Positions 7,912-13,872 of a stretch of 37,911 nucleotides of DNA are shown piece after piece (within the stretch, counting starts at the first letter, position 1; every line of letters begins with the position of its first letter). The notes under the pieces were generated by a model that saw only the letters and a program-made list of their open reading frames with translations, was not told where the DNA came from and did no database searches. Origin of the DNA: a virus. The position numbers and the translations under genes were made by a program. The stretch spans positions 1 through 37,911 of the IMG/VR virus record IMGVR_UViG_3300046691_000158. One strand, 5' to 3'.

Positions 7912-8120
7912 GCCGACGCCCTCAACCGTGCCATTTCCTCGCGGTGCTTGCGGTTCCAGTTCTGCTGGTAGACGCGGCGCTGCTCTCGCTTGACGGCCTT
8001 GCGGTGCTCTTCCTCGCGGAGATGGTGAATTGCCTTCTCTACCTCGGCCTCTGTGGTCTTGAGGAGGATGGCGATTTCTACTGTGTCGTAGCCGCGGCGA
8101 AGGAGGTCGATGGGGTTCAT
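7908..8120 (-). CDS. Small protein with HTH-like N-terminus
   Basis: A 70-residue protein. The N-terminal 30 residues (DLLRRGYDTVEIAILLKTTEA) look like a short helix-turn-helix of the type that scans for repeated use (hydrophobic helix, RxGxDTxEIA, then a second helix). The C-terminal half is highly charged and basic (REEEHRKAVKREQRR, NRKHREEMARLR), which fits nucleic-acid binding. The N-terminus resembles that of the adjacent HNH gene product (LLELFRSGLDTMQISARL). It starts at ATG 8120, overlapping the HNH stop by ATGA. Function unknown; DNA binding inferred. Confidence 0.6.
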   Translation of the reverse strand: MNPIDLLRRGYDTVEIAILLKTTEAEVEKAIHHLREEEHRKAVKREQRRVYQQNWNRKHREEMARLRASA

Positions 8121-8818
8121 AGCTTCACCTCGGCGACGGGGCTTTCACTAAAAAGCCAAGACCATCTTCTGCCATGGTGTATTTCTGAGACAGTTTTCTG
8201 CGAAACACCGAACCTCTTAGCCAATTCGTACTGAGACTCCACGCCCTTCATTGCCATAATCTGTAGGGCATTCGCGTCAGTGAGCTTGGCTTTGCCGTGG
8301 CGCTCTCCACGATTGTGCGTATCGTGAATTAGCTTATCTGCCTTGTTCTCAACGGATGTCTTCCATTCCAAATGACCTGGAGTAATACATCCGAGATGGC
8401 CTTTGCCGCAGTTATGCGCCGCTTCATGTCCGGCAGTCGGGGGCGTGCCGCGCACCAGCGTGCAGATGTACCGGCTAACACGCACAGTCTTGCCTTTGAT
8501 CTTGAGGCATCCGTATCCATGGCCATCATCGCTGAACGGCCACGTGAGGCAGTCGTCGCCAGTGTGTAGTATGGCAACTTCGTGGATGAATCTCAGCGGC
8601 TCTCCAGGCGTAGTGCGGCCAGCTAGAGGGTCTCCGTGCCGTCTTAGGCGCCGATAGTGAGCATCGCAGTAGCCCTTGGCCAAATGCGGATTGCCGCAGT
8701 TAGGAATTGAGCAAATTGGTTGGGCCTCAGTCCAGCCTGCAGCTTCTCCGCCGAGACGGGCTGAGATCTGCATGGTATCGAGACCGGATCTGAAGAGTTC
8801 TAGGAGTTTCTGCGTCAT
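8117..8818 (-). CDS. HNH endonuclease with N-terminal zinc motif and C-terminal HTH
   Basis: A 233-residue homing-type HNH protein with three recognisable parts: an N-terminal HTH-like segment (about 3-24); a zinc-binding motif with C36, C41, C51 and H54, followed by basic RRLRRHGDP; and an HNH core around 125-165 with H131, H135, C137, C144, H149 and the SVENKADK stretch typical of HNH_3 proteins. A C-terminal helix-turn-helix follows (about 180-217, ELAKRFGVSQKTVSEIHHG). Such enzymes nick or cut specific DNA and are often free-standing homing endonucleases in phages. It is preceded by a terminator-like hairpin and coupled by ATGA to the next gene. Its N-terminus resembles that of the next gene, which may reflect insertion by a homing event. 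Confidence 0.85.
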   Translation of the reverse strand: MTQKLLELFRSGLDTMQISARLGGEAAGWTEAQPICSIPNCGNPHLAKGYCDAHYRRLRRHGDPLAGRTTPGEPLRFIHEVAILHTGDDCLTWPFSDDGHGYGCLKIKGKTVRVSRYICTLVRGTPPTAGHEAAHNCGKGHLGCITPGHLEWKTSVENKADKLIHDTHNRGERHGKAKLTDANALQIMAMKGVESQYELAKRFGVSQKTVSEIHHGRRWSWLFSESPVAEVKL

Positions 8819-8832
8819 CTCTGCCTCGTCTT

Positions 8833-8874
8833 GGAAAGAAAGAGCCGCCTAGGACGGCTTGAGTTGGGCGGCTC
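8833..8874 (-). terminator. Terminator-like hairpin upstream of the HNH gene
   Basis: Inverted repeat GAGCCGCC (8842-8849) and GGCGGCTC (8867-8874) with a 17-base loop. Read on the minus strand, the stem is followed by a T-rich tract, TTTCTTTCC (8841-8833). This is the pattern of a rho-independent terminator for transcripts arriving from the 8905-9255 gene. It must be leaky or antiterminated if the downstream genes depend on the same promoter. Confidence 0.6.
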
Positions 8875-8904
8875 CTTGGGAGGTCGAGCGCGCCTTGGGG
8901 AACG

Positions 8905-9255
8905 CTATGGGAGTTCGCGATCTAGCCGGTTGAGGGCGGTCTGGGCCTGCCGGATAGTCTCAAGCGTCTCGCCTGATGCGTTGCGCAATTGTGGGAAGAC
9001 GCCGTAGGAATCGTTGTCGTTGGCTTTGCCGCATTCTTGGTTTGTTGGGCCGCAAAGCCTGTCGACAAGTGCCATGACGCGAGCCGCTAGGCTTCGAGCC
9101 TCGCCCATAGCCCCATGCACATCGTCTAGCGTGGTTCTATCGATCTCCGCTCTAGTTGCGCCTATGAAGGACCCGCTCAGCGTTGACGGACGATCTGGCG
9201 CCCACGCTGCTGCTTCGGCCTTTGCGTATTCTCGTTGGTCTGGGTAGGTAGGCAT
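8905..9255 (-). CDS. Protein of unknown function
   Basis: A 116-residue soluble protein. The first part is Ala-rich (REYAKAEAAAWAPDRPS). The second half has helical segments (ARSLAARVMALVDRLCG and TIRQAQTALNRLDREL). I recognise no domain; the overall pattern resembles small early proteins of other rhizobial phages. ATG 9255 overlaps the TGA of a 31-codon frame upstream (ATGA) and has a GAAGAAGGAC purine run before it; an in-frame GTG 11 codons earlier is less likely. A hairpin terminator lies just downstream. Confidence 0.55.
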   Translation of the reverse strand: MPTYPDQREYAKAEAAAWAPDRPSTLSGSFIGATRAEIDRTTLDDVHGAMGEARSLAARVMALVDRLCGPTNQECGKANDNDSYGVFPQLRNASGETLETIRQAQTALNRLDRELP

Positions 9256-9350
9256 CACTCGTCGTCCTTCTTCTCGTCCAAAATCCACTCTGCCCAGTTG
9301 GCGCGTTTACCGGCGACCTTCCGCCAATGCTTCGCGAGAGATGCGCGCAT
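9255..9350 (-). CDS. Possible 31-residue basic peptide
   Basis: A short frame, MRASLAKHWRKVAGKRANWA... ending DEKKDDE, 31 residues. It starts at ATG 9350 inside the end of the 9307-9636 gene in another frame and ends with an ATGA overlap onto the next gene, the coupling pattern used throughout this operon. The composition (Trp, Lys, Arg, then acidic end) looks protein-like rather than random. No strong ribosome site is visible, so translation could depend on the upstream gene. Function unknown. Confidence 0.35.
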   Translation of the reverse strand: MRASLAKHWRKVAGKRANWAEWILDEKKDDE

Positions 9351-9636
9351 CGAAAGCGGCAATCTTCTCATCCAGCGAAGCCAGACGGGTACGGAGTTCT
9401 CTTTGTTCACGCATATGCTCCTCGATAAGCGCAGCCTTTAAGGCTTCCATTTCCTCGTTATCGATCCGGCGGGCTGTTCCCTCCCAGATCGAGCGAACAC
9501 GCCGAAGCGTGAATTGCTTGTGAACGCGACGGCTGATGAACTTGTGAGCCTCATAGAAAGCGCTTTCTACTTTCCCATACCGCCGCGGTGGGAACGCGTC
9601 TCTCAAGAGGCCTTGGGCCAAACAGACGTCACTCAT
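9307..9636 (-). CDS. Basic helical protein of unknown function
   Basis: A 109-residue protein, MSDVCLAQGLLRDAFPPRRYG..., strongly basic in its middle (FISRRVHKQFTLRRVRSIWEG) and ending in a long helical, coiled-coil-like region (EALKAALIEEHMREQRELRTRLASLDEKIAAFDARI). The layout of a basic DNA-contacting part plus coiled coil suggests a DNA-binding dimer, possibly a regulator. ATG 9636 is chosen for its AGGAAGAAGGGC ribosome site; the open frame continues upstream to a TTG at 9786 but without a ribosome site and with unconvincing composition. Not assigned to a family. Confidence 0.6.
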   Translation of the reverse strand: MSDVCLAQGLLRDAFPPRRYGKVESAFYEAHKFISRRVHKQFTLRRVRSIWEGTARRIDNEEMEALKAALIEEHMREQRELRTRLASLDEKIAAFDARISREALAEGRR

Positions 9637-10027
9637 GCCCTTCTTCCTGTTTCGTTTTTCCTTGTCGTTGTTCGACAAGCTCGTGTTCGTGTTTCCCAGC
9701 ACCTTGACGTTCTCCTGTGCGAAGTTGCCCTTGTTCAAGGAGCCCACACAGTCATGTCGAAGCGCGATAAAGTCGGAGATGATCAAAACAAGATCCTGCC
9801 AGGGATTAAGTCTCAGTCATCTCCGATGGTCCGCCGCTCGGGCCAACCAGTCATTTCAGTTCACCAGCACCCTTCCGCCGCCGCCTCGGATGCTGGTGAT
9901 GCAACCGCGCTTGAGGGCTTTGAGCCTTTAGGCGTGGTTGCGGTTAAGCTTATGGCGCGCTGGACGCTGCCTAGAATGAGGTTGGAGCCGAGGCGCTTGG
10001 GAGGAGAAGACCCCGGCTCCGTTCCCG
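9637..10027. other. 391-base non-coding stretch with an inverted repeat
   Basis: No gene is well supported here. Overlapping open frames on both strands (for example 9514-10047 plus and 9861-10115 minus) have no ribosome site and shadow-like composition. A 9-base inverted repeat, CGGAGATGA (9774-9782) and TCATCTCCG (9817-9825), is separated by 34 bases. On the minus strand the region is the leader of the 9307-9636 gene, so it may carry a promoter, attenuator or operator. I see no clear -35/-10 pair. Confidence 0.45.
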
Positions 10028-10198
10028 TCACGGGAGAGGACCGTTGACGGAATTGGTGATTGGAACCCACGTCGTTACTAACTTGCAGGTGAAAACGTTG
10101 TGCATCTGAGCGCATTCACTGCGCTCGCTTTCCATGGAGACTCCAACGAAAGCAAAAATGCCGGCCACCCCGAACGCCACACCGATAAAGAAACCCAT
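10028..10198 (-). CDS. Small membrane protein
   Basis: A 56-residue protein. It opens with a hydrophobic helix (MGFFIGVAFGVAGIFAFVGV, about 2-21) and has a short polar tail containing two Cys (SERSECAQMHNVFTCK). It probably sits in the inner membrane with the tail on one side. ATG 10198 overlaps the stop of the upstream membrane-protein gene by ATGA and has a GGAGAGG ribosome site. Two adjacent single-pass membrane proteins in the early operon suggest effects on the host envelope or superinfection, but no homologous function is recognised. Confidence 0.55.
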   Translation of the reverse strand: MGFFIGVAFGVAGIFAFVGVSMESERSECAQMHNVFTCKLVTTWVPITNSVNGPLP

Positions 10199-10389
10199 CA
10201 CGCCACCTCTCCTTTATTCAGAGAGCGGATGTAGTGGGTCAAATCGCCTTCAAGCGCGGCTTGGTCGACAGCTTCTTCTTCCTCGCGGCTGCACTGCCCG
10301 CTTTTCACGCAGAGGCAGTAGACGAGGGCCGCAATGCCAATGGCAGGTACGCCAACGATGAGGAACATGGTGTAGAGGTCGAAGGTCAT
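10198..10389 (-). CDS. Small membrane protein
   Basis: A 63-residue protein with one N-terminal membrane helix (LYTMFLIVGVPAIGIAALVY, about 5-24), a Cys-containing segment (CLCVKSGQC) and an acidic cytoplasm-type tail (SREEEEAVDQAALEGDLTHYIRSLNKGEVA). ATG 10389 is preceded by AGAAGGA at a good distance; the frame is open upstream, with another possible ATG at 10434, but that extension overlaps a 32-codon gene in another frame. It is coupled to the next small membrane protein by ATGA. Function unknown; a holin-like or exclusion role is possible but not shown. Confidence 0.55.
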   Translation of the reverse strand: MTFDLYTMFLIVGVPAIGIAALVYCLCVKSGQCSREEEEAVDQAALEGDLTHYIRSLNKGEVA

Positions 10390-10391
10390 TG

Positions 10392-10490
10392 CTAAATCCT
10401 TCTGGTGTACCGGCTCTGTGGCGTTCTGTTCCATGACTGGAAGTGTTCGATATCCAGTTGGGCTAGGAGGTCGGTGAGTTCTTCGGTCAT
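10392..10490 (-). CDS. Possible 32-residue peptide
   Basis: A short frame, MTEELTDLLAQLDIEHFQSW... ending QSRYTRRI, 32 residues. It begins with an ATGA overlap on the stop of the 10487-10738 gene and stops two bases before the start of the next gene, so it exactly fills an otherwise empty gap in a tightly packed operon. The amphipathic N-terminal helix is protein-like. No function can be given. Confidence 0.45.
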   Translation of the reverse strand: MTEELTDLLAQLDIEHFQSWNRTPQSRYTRRI

Positions 10491-10738
10491 GCTGCGATCT
10501 GGGACCTGGAAGGCTTGGGCCATTCCTGCCACGCAATCGGCTCTTCACCTGTCGCCAGACCAGCCCAACGCTCTTCATCGGGGATCCAGTATGATTTCAG
10601 CACCTTCCCGCACTTCGTTTCGAGAATGAGGTATTCGTGCTGAATCTCGTTGTAGGCTCGCTCGCCCTTGGTGGTGCTGATAACCCTGCGCTGGCTCTTG
10701 CTGTGCGGGGCTGCTTTGATGTTGTGGTTCCAGGTCAT
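10487..10738 (-). CDS. Protein of unknown function
   Basis: An 83-residue protein. The first third is basic (KAAPHSKSQRRVISTTKGERAY); the middle is aromatic and beta-like (IQHEYLILETKCGKVLKSYWIPDEERWAG), ending PIAWQEWPKPSRSQIAA. Soluble, with no recognised domain. It starts at ATG 10738 with an ATGA overlap on the tandem-HTH gene, so it is translated with that regulator. It may be a small DNA- or protein-binding accessory factor of the early operon. Confidence 0.55.
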   Translation of the reverse strand: MTWNHNIKAAPHSKSQRRVISTTKGERAYNEIQHEYLILETKCGKVLKSYWIPDEERWAGLATGEEPIAWQEWPKPSRSQIAA

Positions 10739-11523
10739 GCTGCCACCCTTTCTCTAGATCCGAAGAGGTGCCGCAGATGGTTGTAGGCCCACGCAATCAC
10801 CCCTTGTGGAGTGATCTCTCGCCCGTCATGCTTGGACAGCAGTTCAGCACAGGACGACCACGTGCGCCCTTCTGCTCGCCAGCGCTCAATAAGCTCTTTG
10901 CGATGACTGAAGTCGTCATGACGGCTTCGGCCCCTGGCCTCTATCCCGTTCTTGATGAGGTGACGACGCAGCCGCTCAGCTTTGGCATGCTCGTAGCCCG
11001 CAGCCTGCCTGATGCTTTTCCCCGCTTTGACTTCATCAGCCAAAGCAGAAAGCTCAGCGTCCTCGGCTGCCGTCCTACTCATCGGCGTAACGCCGTGCTT
11101 TCGGCAGTAATTGTAGACATTCATCTTGGAAGTTCCAAAATATTCGGATGCTTCCAAAAGCGTGAAACGCTTTCTGAAGACCGTCCCGGCTACTACAGCC
11201 ACATAGTCGTCGTGGCGCTTGGTTTCCGAAACGAGACCCGCTCGCTCAATAAGCTGACGTACTCGTTCCCGCGTTATTCCAAATTCCCTGGCAAGGTCAG
11301 CCTGCTTTTCACCGTTCAAATACCGGTCGCAGATAGCGTTATTACGATTGCTGGACCGGCCACCGGTGCCCATCTTCCGATTAAACTCTATGCCGTGGTT
11401 CAATGCGTGCTTGACCACCGTTTGATAGGAAAGACCGAGCATGGATGCAGTATCGTCGCGAGTAAGACCCCGCGAAGCGCAGTCCTCGATTTTGTCGATG
11501 AGAAGTTTAGTTGCGGCCCTCAC
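10735..11523 (-). CDS. Tandem helix-turn-helix DNA-binding protein
   Basis: A 262-residue protein built almost wholly of helix-turn-helix-like units, about five: 12-45 (DDTASMLGLSYQTVVKHALNHGI), 64-97, 119-144, 162-194 and 211-250. Four of them end in a similar turn: LNHGI, IERAGL, RKHGV, IKNGI. The second unit (QADLAREFGITRERVRQLIERA) matches region 4 of sigma-70 factors, which binds the -35 element. It is probably an array-like DNA-binding regulator of the phage switch or of late expression. It starts at GTG 11523 with a GTGA overlap on the cro-like gene, so it is made at once when the leftward promoter fires. No catalytic motif. The DNA site and the direction of regulation are unknown. Confidence 0.75.
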   Translation of the reverse strand: MRAATKLLIDKIEDCASRGLTRDDTASMLGLSYQTVVKHALNHGIEFNRKMGTGGRSSNRNNAICDRYLNGEKQADLAREFGITRERVRQLIERAGLVSETKRHDDYVAVVAGTVFRKRFTLLEASEYFGTSKMNVYNYCRKHGVTPMSRTAAEDAELSALADEVKAGKSIRQAAGYEHAKAERLRRHLIKNGIEARGRSRHDDFSHRKELIERWRAEGRTWSSCAELLSKHDGREITPQGVIAWAYNHLRHLFGSRERVAA

Positions 11524-11726
11524 GCTGCTGACTCCGTCGCTGCCTTGAACAGGTCTGGGCGAAGCTTCTCGAACGAGATGCCGGTTACGCGGCTGACGTC
11601 GCCAAGACGTTCAGCAGGAACCTTGTCCCACTGGGCCACCGCTCCGCGTGTGATGCCGATCTCTCGTGCCAGGCGTGCCAGTGGCATCCTGTCTCGTACG
11701 GCATCCATTCCTTCCAGCTTCTGCAC
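11520..11726 (-). CDS. Cro-like repressor
   Basis: A 68-residue HTH protein (LARLAREIGITRGAVAQWDKVPAERLGDVSRVTGISFEKLRPDLF) of the Cro/YdaS type, transcribed away from the CI-like gene across a 107-base operator region. In lambdoid phages Cro shuts off repressor synthesis and commits to lysis. The recognition helix TRGAVAQW is nearly the same as that of the CI-like protein (TRGAVAQW), so both probably read the same operators. GTG 11726 has GGAG 7 bases upstream; the ATG at 11708 has its purine run too close. It is the first gene of the long leftward operon. Confidence 0.8.
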   Translation of the reverse strand: MQKLEGMDAVRDRMPLARLAREIGITRGAVAQWDKVPAERLGDVSRVTGISFEKLRPDLFKAATESAA

Positions 11727-11833
11727 CTCAGCACTCCCTGTTAGCGAGAATGATAAAGTTGTACAGTTTAACTAACGGCGCGTCAAGCGAGACTATCGAA
11801 GATTTTGTACAGTCCGACGTTTATGTTCCCGAA
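11727..11833. promoter_or_regulatory. Divergent cro/cI operator and promoter region
   Basis: The region holds two copies of TTGTACAG, at 11759-11766 and 11805-11812, each centred on the palindrome TGTACA: operator candidates for CI and Cro. On the minus strand, TTGACG (-35), a 17-base spacer and TACAAC (-10) lie so that the -10 overlaps the first operator, giving a leftward promoter for cro that CI would block. The plus-strand promoter for cI is less clear. An in-frame ATG for cI at 11750 lies before the operators; the ATG at 11834 after them is preferred. Confidence 0.65.
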
Positions 11834-12502
11834 ATGGAACTAAACCAACGAATCTTCAAAGCTCGGTCAGACGCGAAGATGACTCAGGAGCAGCTTGCGG
11901 CCGCAGTCGGGAAAACCCGCGGCGCTGTTGCCCAGTGGGAATCTGGAGACGTCAGGCCACGTCACTCAACCCTGCAGGCAATCGCGGAAGCGACTAACAA
12001 ACCGTTAAATTGGCTCGTCAACGGAGCTGGAGACACCGACCAACCAACCCCGAATCTGGGTCTTCAGGTTGTTGGCGAAGTAGCGGCCGGAATGTGGAAG
12101 GAAGGATCTGTTCGCTTCGAACGAACTTACGAGCCAGTCGCTCCCCATCCTGAATATCCTGGCTATGGGCAGAGGCTCTATAAGGTTTCCGGGAACAGCA
12201 TCAACAAGGTGGCTGCGAACGGAGAGTACTTGCATGCGGTCGAACTTCATGCGGGTGGGATGCAGCCAGAGCATGGTGATCTGGTCATTGTTCGACGCCT
12301 CCAGCATGGCCTTGCCGAATACACGGCCAAGACACTGATCATGGAAGACGATCATTGGGTTCTACGCCCAGAGAGTACGGACCCTGAGTGGCAGACCGAT
12401 ATTGAGGTTTCGGGCGATGAGGATACCGAGATCACAATCACTGATATCGTGATTGCCAAGTGGTCTCCGATCGATCGGCGGCGGCGAGTGCCTAAGCCGT
12501 AG
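11834..12502 (+). CDS. CI-like repressor with S24 (LexA-type) self-cleavage domain
   Basis: A 222-residue repressor. The N-terminal HTH (about 16-45: MTQEQLAAAVGKTRGAVAQWESG) binds operator DNA. The C-terminal S24 peptidase domain has the Ala85-Gly86 cleavage site (GEVAAGMW), the catalytic Ser122 in SGNSINK and the catalytic Lys166 in YTAKTLIM, so RecA-stimulated self-cleavage, and thus SOS induction of the prophage, is expected. ATG 11834 lies just after the two operators and gives the usual CI length; an upstream ATG at 11750 would add 28 residues and place the operators inside the gene. It maintains lysogeny by blocking the leftward cro operon. The 3' end overlaps the convergent 12492-12830 gene by 11 bases. 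Confidence 0.9.
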   Translation: MELNQRIFKARSDAKMTQEQLAAAVGKTRGAVAQWESGDVRPRHSTLQAIAEATNKPLNWLVNGAGDTDQPTPNLGLQVVGEVAAGMWKEGSVRFERTYEPVAPHPEYPGYGQRLYKVSGNSINKVAANGEYLHAVELHAGGMQPEHGDLVIVRRLQHGLAEYTAKTLIMEDDHWVLRPESTDPEWQTDIEVSGDEDTEITITDIVIAKWSPIDRRRRVPKP

Positions 12503-12830
12503 TCGTCAGATTTGCTTCGAAATACCCGAGAGCCGCGCGAAGCATGGCGCTCACCACTTCGGCGTCGTCATTGTCGTCGGCTTCGGCTGCCATTCTAAGA
12601 GCAAAAACGGCCCCGTAGAGTGTCTTTGCCGGATCTTTCCAACATTGGAGAGCGGTCCTCGGGGTTCGATATGACCTCTCCGCGTACGCTGCGGCAGAGA
12701 CCGCATCCTCTGGTGCGTTCTTTGCATAATCCGCGATTCCGTCGCGGTATGCGTCAATCATCTTCATTAAAGGTTCCCGATCATCGCCGGCTGAAGATAG
12801 CTCTTTAAAATTGCTTTTACTGTTAGGCAT
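12492..12830 (-). CDS. Protein of unknown function, convergent to cI
   Basis: A 112-residue helical protein on the minus strand (MPNSKSNFKELSSAGDD...), Ala-rich, with a helical repeat-like middle (DAVSAAAYAERSYRTPRTALQCW, YGAVFALRMAAEADDNDDAEVVSAMLRAALGYFEANL). It has no membrane or HTH motif. Being transcribed toward the repressor gene, it may be expressed in the lysogen or in a separate early unit starting from the 12831-13017 control region. Its transcript would be antisense to the 3' end of cI. The start is ATG 12830 with GGAG about 11 bases upstream. Not recognised. Confidence 0.55.
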   Translation of the reverse strand: MPNSKSNFKELSSAGDDREPLMKMIDAYRDGIADYAKNAPEDAVSAAAYAERSYRTPRTALQCWKDPAKTLYGAVFALRMAAEADDNDDAEVVSAMLRAALGYFEANLTTTA

Positions 12831-12941
12831 TACTCGAACACTCCGTGCTTCCCCGGAAATATAGACTCATCTTTTTGTCATTGATTCCGTACGGTTACGA
12901 ACAAAAGCCCAACCCCCTAGGCCATCCCTTACTAACCACTA

Positions 12942-12995
12942 ACCACACCACCTCAAAGAGAATGTGGTAGGTCGGTGGTGCATATAAGCCTACCA
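12942..12995 (+). promoter_or_regulatory. Nested inverted repeats before the first Arc-like gene
   Basis: Three inverted repeats interleave: ACCACA (12942-12947)/TGTGGT (12963-12968), CACCACC (12946-12952)/GGTGGTG (12974-12980) and TGGTAGG (12965-12971)/CCTACCA (12989-12995). A TATAAG -10-like hexamer (12983-12988) lies between the arms of the last, about 30 bases before ATG 13018. This is the layout of an operator over a promoter; the Arc-like protein encoded next is the natural binder, giving autoregulation. Confidence 0.5.
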
Positions 12996-13017
12996 AGTTT
13001 TATGTCATCTGTTCACT

Positions 13018-13230
13018 ATGGCGAAGGATGACCCACAGTTCAATTTACGGATTCCGCTGGATCTCCGAAGGAAAATTTCGGCCGCGGCCAAGGCGAACAG
13101 TCGTTCCGTTACCGCTGAAATTAATCACCGCCTGGAATCGACGTTTCTTGCCGACGAGCCTTCAGAAGTTGCTGCGCTCCACGAAATCATCGATCGCGCA
13201 AATTTGCTGTTGAGGCATTTCAAAGCCTGA
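13018..13230 (+). CDS. Arc-like ribbon-helix-helix DNA-binding protein
   Basis: A 70-residue Arc-type regulator: a beta strand PQFNLRIPLDLRRKI, then helix AAAKANSRSVTAEINHRLEST, the classic ribbon-helix-helix order in which the strand enters the DNA major groove of a dimer. A C-terminal helix (EVAALHEIIDRANLLLRHF) may mediate oligomerisation. It probably represses its own promoter, whose region holds nested inverted repeats. In P22, Arc represses the antirepressor in an immunity locus, so a role in the lysis-lysogeny choice is plausible. A second member of the family lies at 13872-14129. The start is ATG 13018. Confidence 0.8.
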   Translation: MAKDDPQFNLRIPLDLRRKISAAAKANSRSVTAEINHRLESTFLADEPSEVAALHEIIDRANLLLRHFKA

Positions 13231-13677
13231 ACGCGCTTAATCACTACATATTATCTCTCTCAGTTCTCTAATCTTTCTTGGTCTTGAACCAGAGAGAAGG
13301 GAGGGAGTAAAGCAAAGCTCCCCCTTCCCCTCAAAGCCGTAAAGCCCTGAAGAGAAAGGGAAGCACTTGCTTAAGCTTGAACCGTCGTTCGGTCGGTCGC
13401 TATAGCAGGACGCCTCTCGGCAATCCGTCCTCATTTTCTGGCAGCACAGTAGGACTTACGCTCCCCGCGCTTCGGGCTTCACCAGCTCGGGAATTGCCCC
13501 CGGTCGCCCATCAACTGCCGACATGTGTACGCTTGCTGATATTTTCTGTCTAGTCTCGCTAAACTTTTTTCTCAGCGCCTCTTGTGTAATGTATAGTTTG
13601 CCTGTACGTTAGTCCTCAGTCGAACAACACCCGCCGATCTCCTTCGGGACGAAGAAGTGGGAAACGAGGAGCGGCAG
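13231..13677. other. 447-base non-coding control region
   Basis: No convincing gene. It holds a bulged hairpin, GAAGG-GA-GGGAG (13296-13307) with CTCCC-CCTTC (13318-13327); a direct repeat of AAAGCC in the following bases; the palindrome GCTTAAGC; an A/T-rich run (AAACTTTTTT near 13561); a promoter-like pair at 13569-13597; and a small leader hairpin CTTCG-GGA-CGAAG (13642-13654). It separates the first Arc-like gene from the plus-strand early operon and is a candidate for a main early promoter and possibly the replication origin. Confidence 0.45.
13569..13597 (+). promoter_or_regulatory. Candidate early rightward promoter
   Basis: TTCTCA (13569-13574) and TATAGT (13592-13597) are spaced 17 bases apart, each close to the sigma-70 hexamers, about 80 bases upstream of the first gene of the plus-strand operon. 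It is the best promoter match I see in this gap. Confidence 0.4.
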
Positions 13678-13872
13678 ATGGCAATAGATAACGAGAACCC
13701 GATGGGGCTTCTTTGGGAAGTTAAGAACATCGCAGCATTCATCGGCCTCAGCGAGCGGTCGACCTACCACTTGCTATCCCAAGGACTGCTCCCGGCCAAA
13801 AAGATTGGTGACAAGTGGGTCGCTCAAAAGGACGAGCTTCGCCGGTTCTTCACGGAAAAGGCAGGTGAGTGA
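13678..13872 (+). CDS. Excisionase/AlpA-type HTH protein
   Basis: A 64-residue winged-HTH protein of the small MerR/AlpA/excisionase-like class: LLWEVKNIAAFIGLSERSTYHLLSQGLLPAKKIGDKWVAQKDEL, with the usual order of helix-turn-helix, then a wing that carries Gly and a Trp, then a helix. Such proteins act as transcription factors or directionality factors for integrases. ATG 13678 has a strong GAGGAG site; an in-frame GTG seven codons earlier is less likely. It is the first gene of the plus-strand early operon and overlaps the next by TGATG. Because a second excisionase-like gene precedes the integrase, this one is more likely a regulator. Confidence 0.7.
   Translation: MAIDNENPMGLLWEVKNIAAFIGLSERSTYHLLSQGLLPAKKIGDKWVAQKDELRRFFTEKAGE

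Noticed and set aside
9514-10047. 177-codon plus-strand frame and the 9861-10115 minus frame in the gap
   Set aside because: No ribosome site, low-complexity shadow composition, and the two contradict each other; they do not fit the coupled neighbours. Kept as a non-coding stretch.
10768-11775. 335-codon plus-strand frame
   Set aside because: It is antisense to the tandem-HTH and cro-like genes, whose motifs are clear.
11750-11833. N-terminal extension of the CI repressor from ATG 11750
   Set aside because: It would place both TTGTACAG operators inside the gene and make the protein longer than usual; ATG 11834 fits better, though the start is not proved.
13237-13434. 65-codon minus-strand frame in the control region
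   Set aside because: Composition (many Ser, Cys, Phe) and lack of ribosome site look random; it spans the hairpin and repeats.
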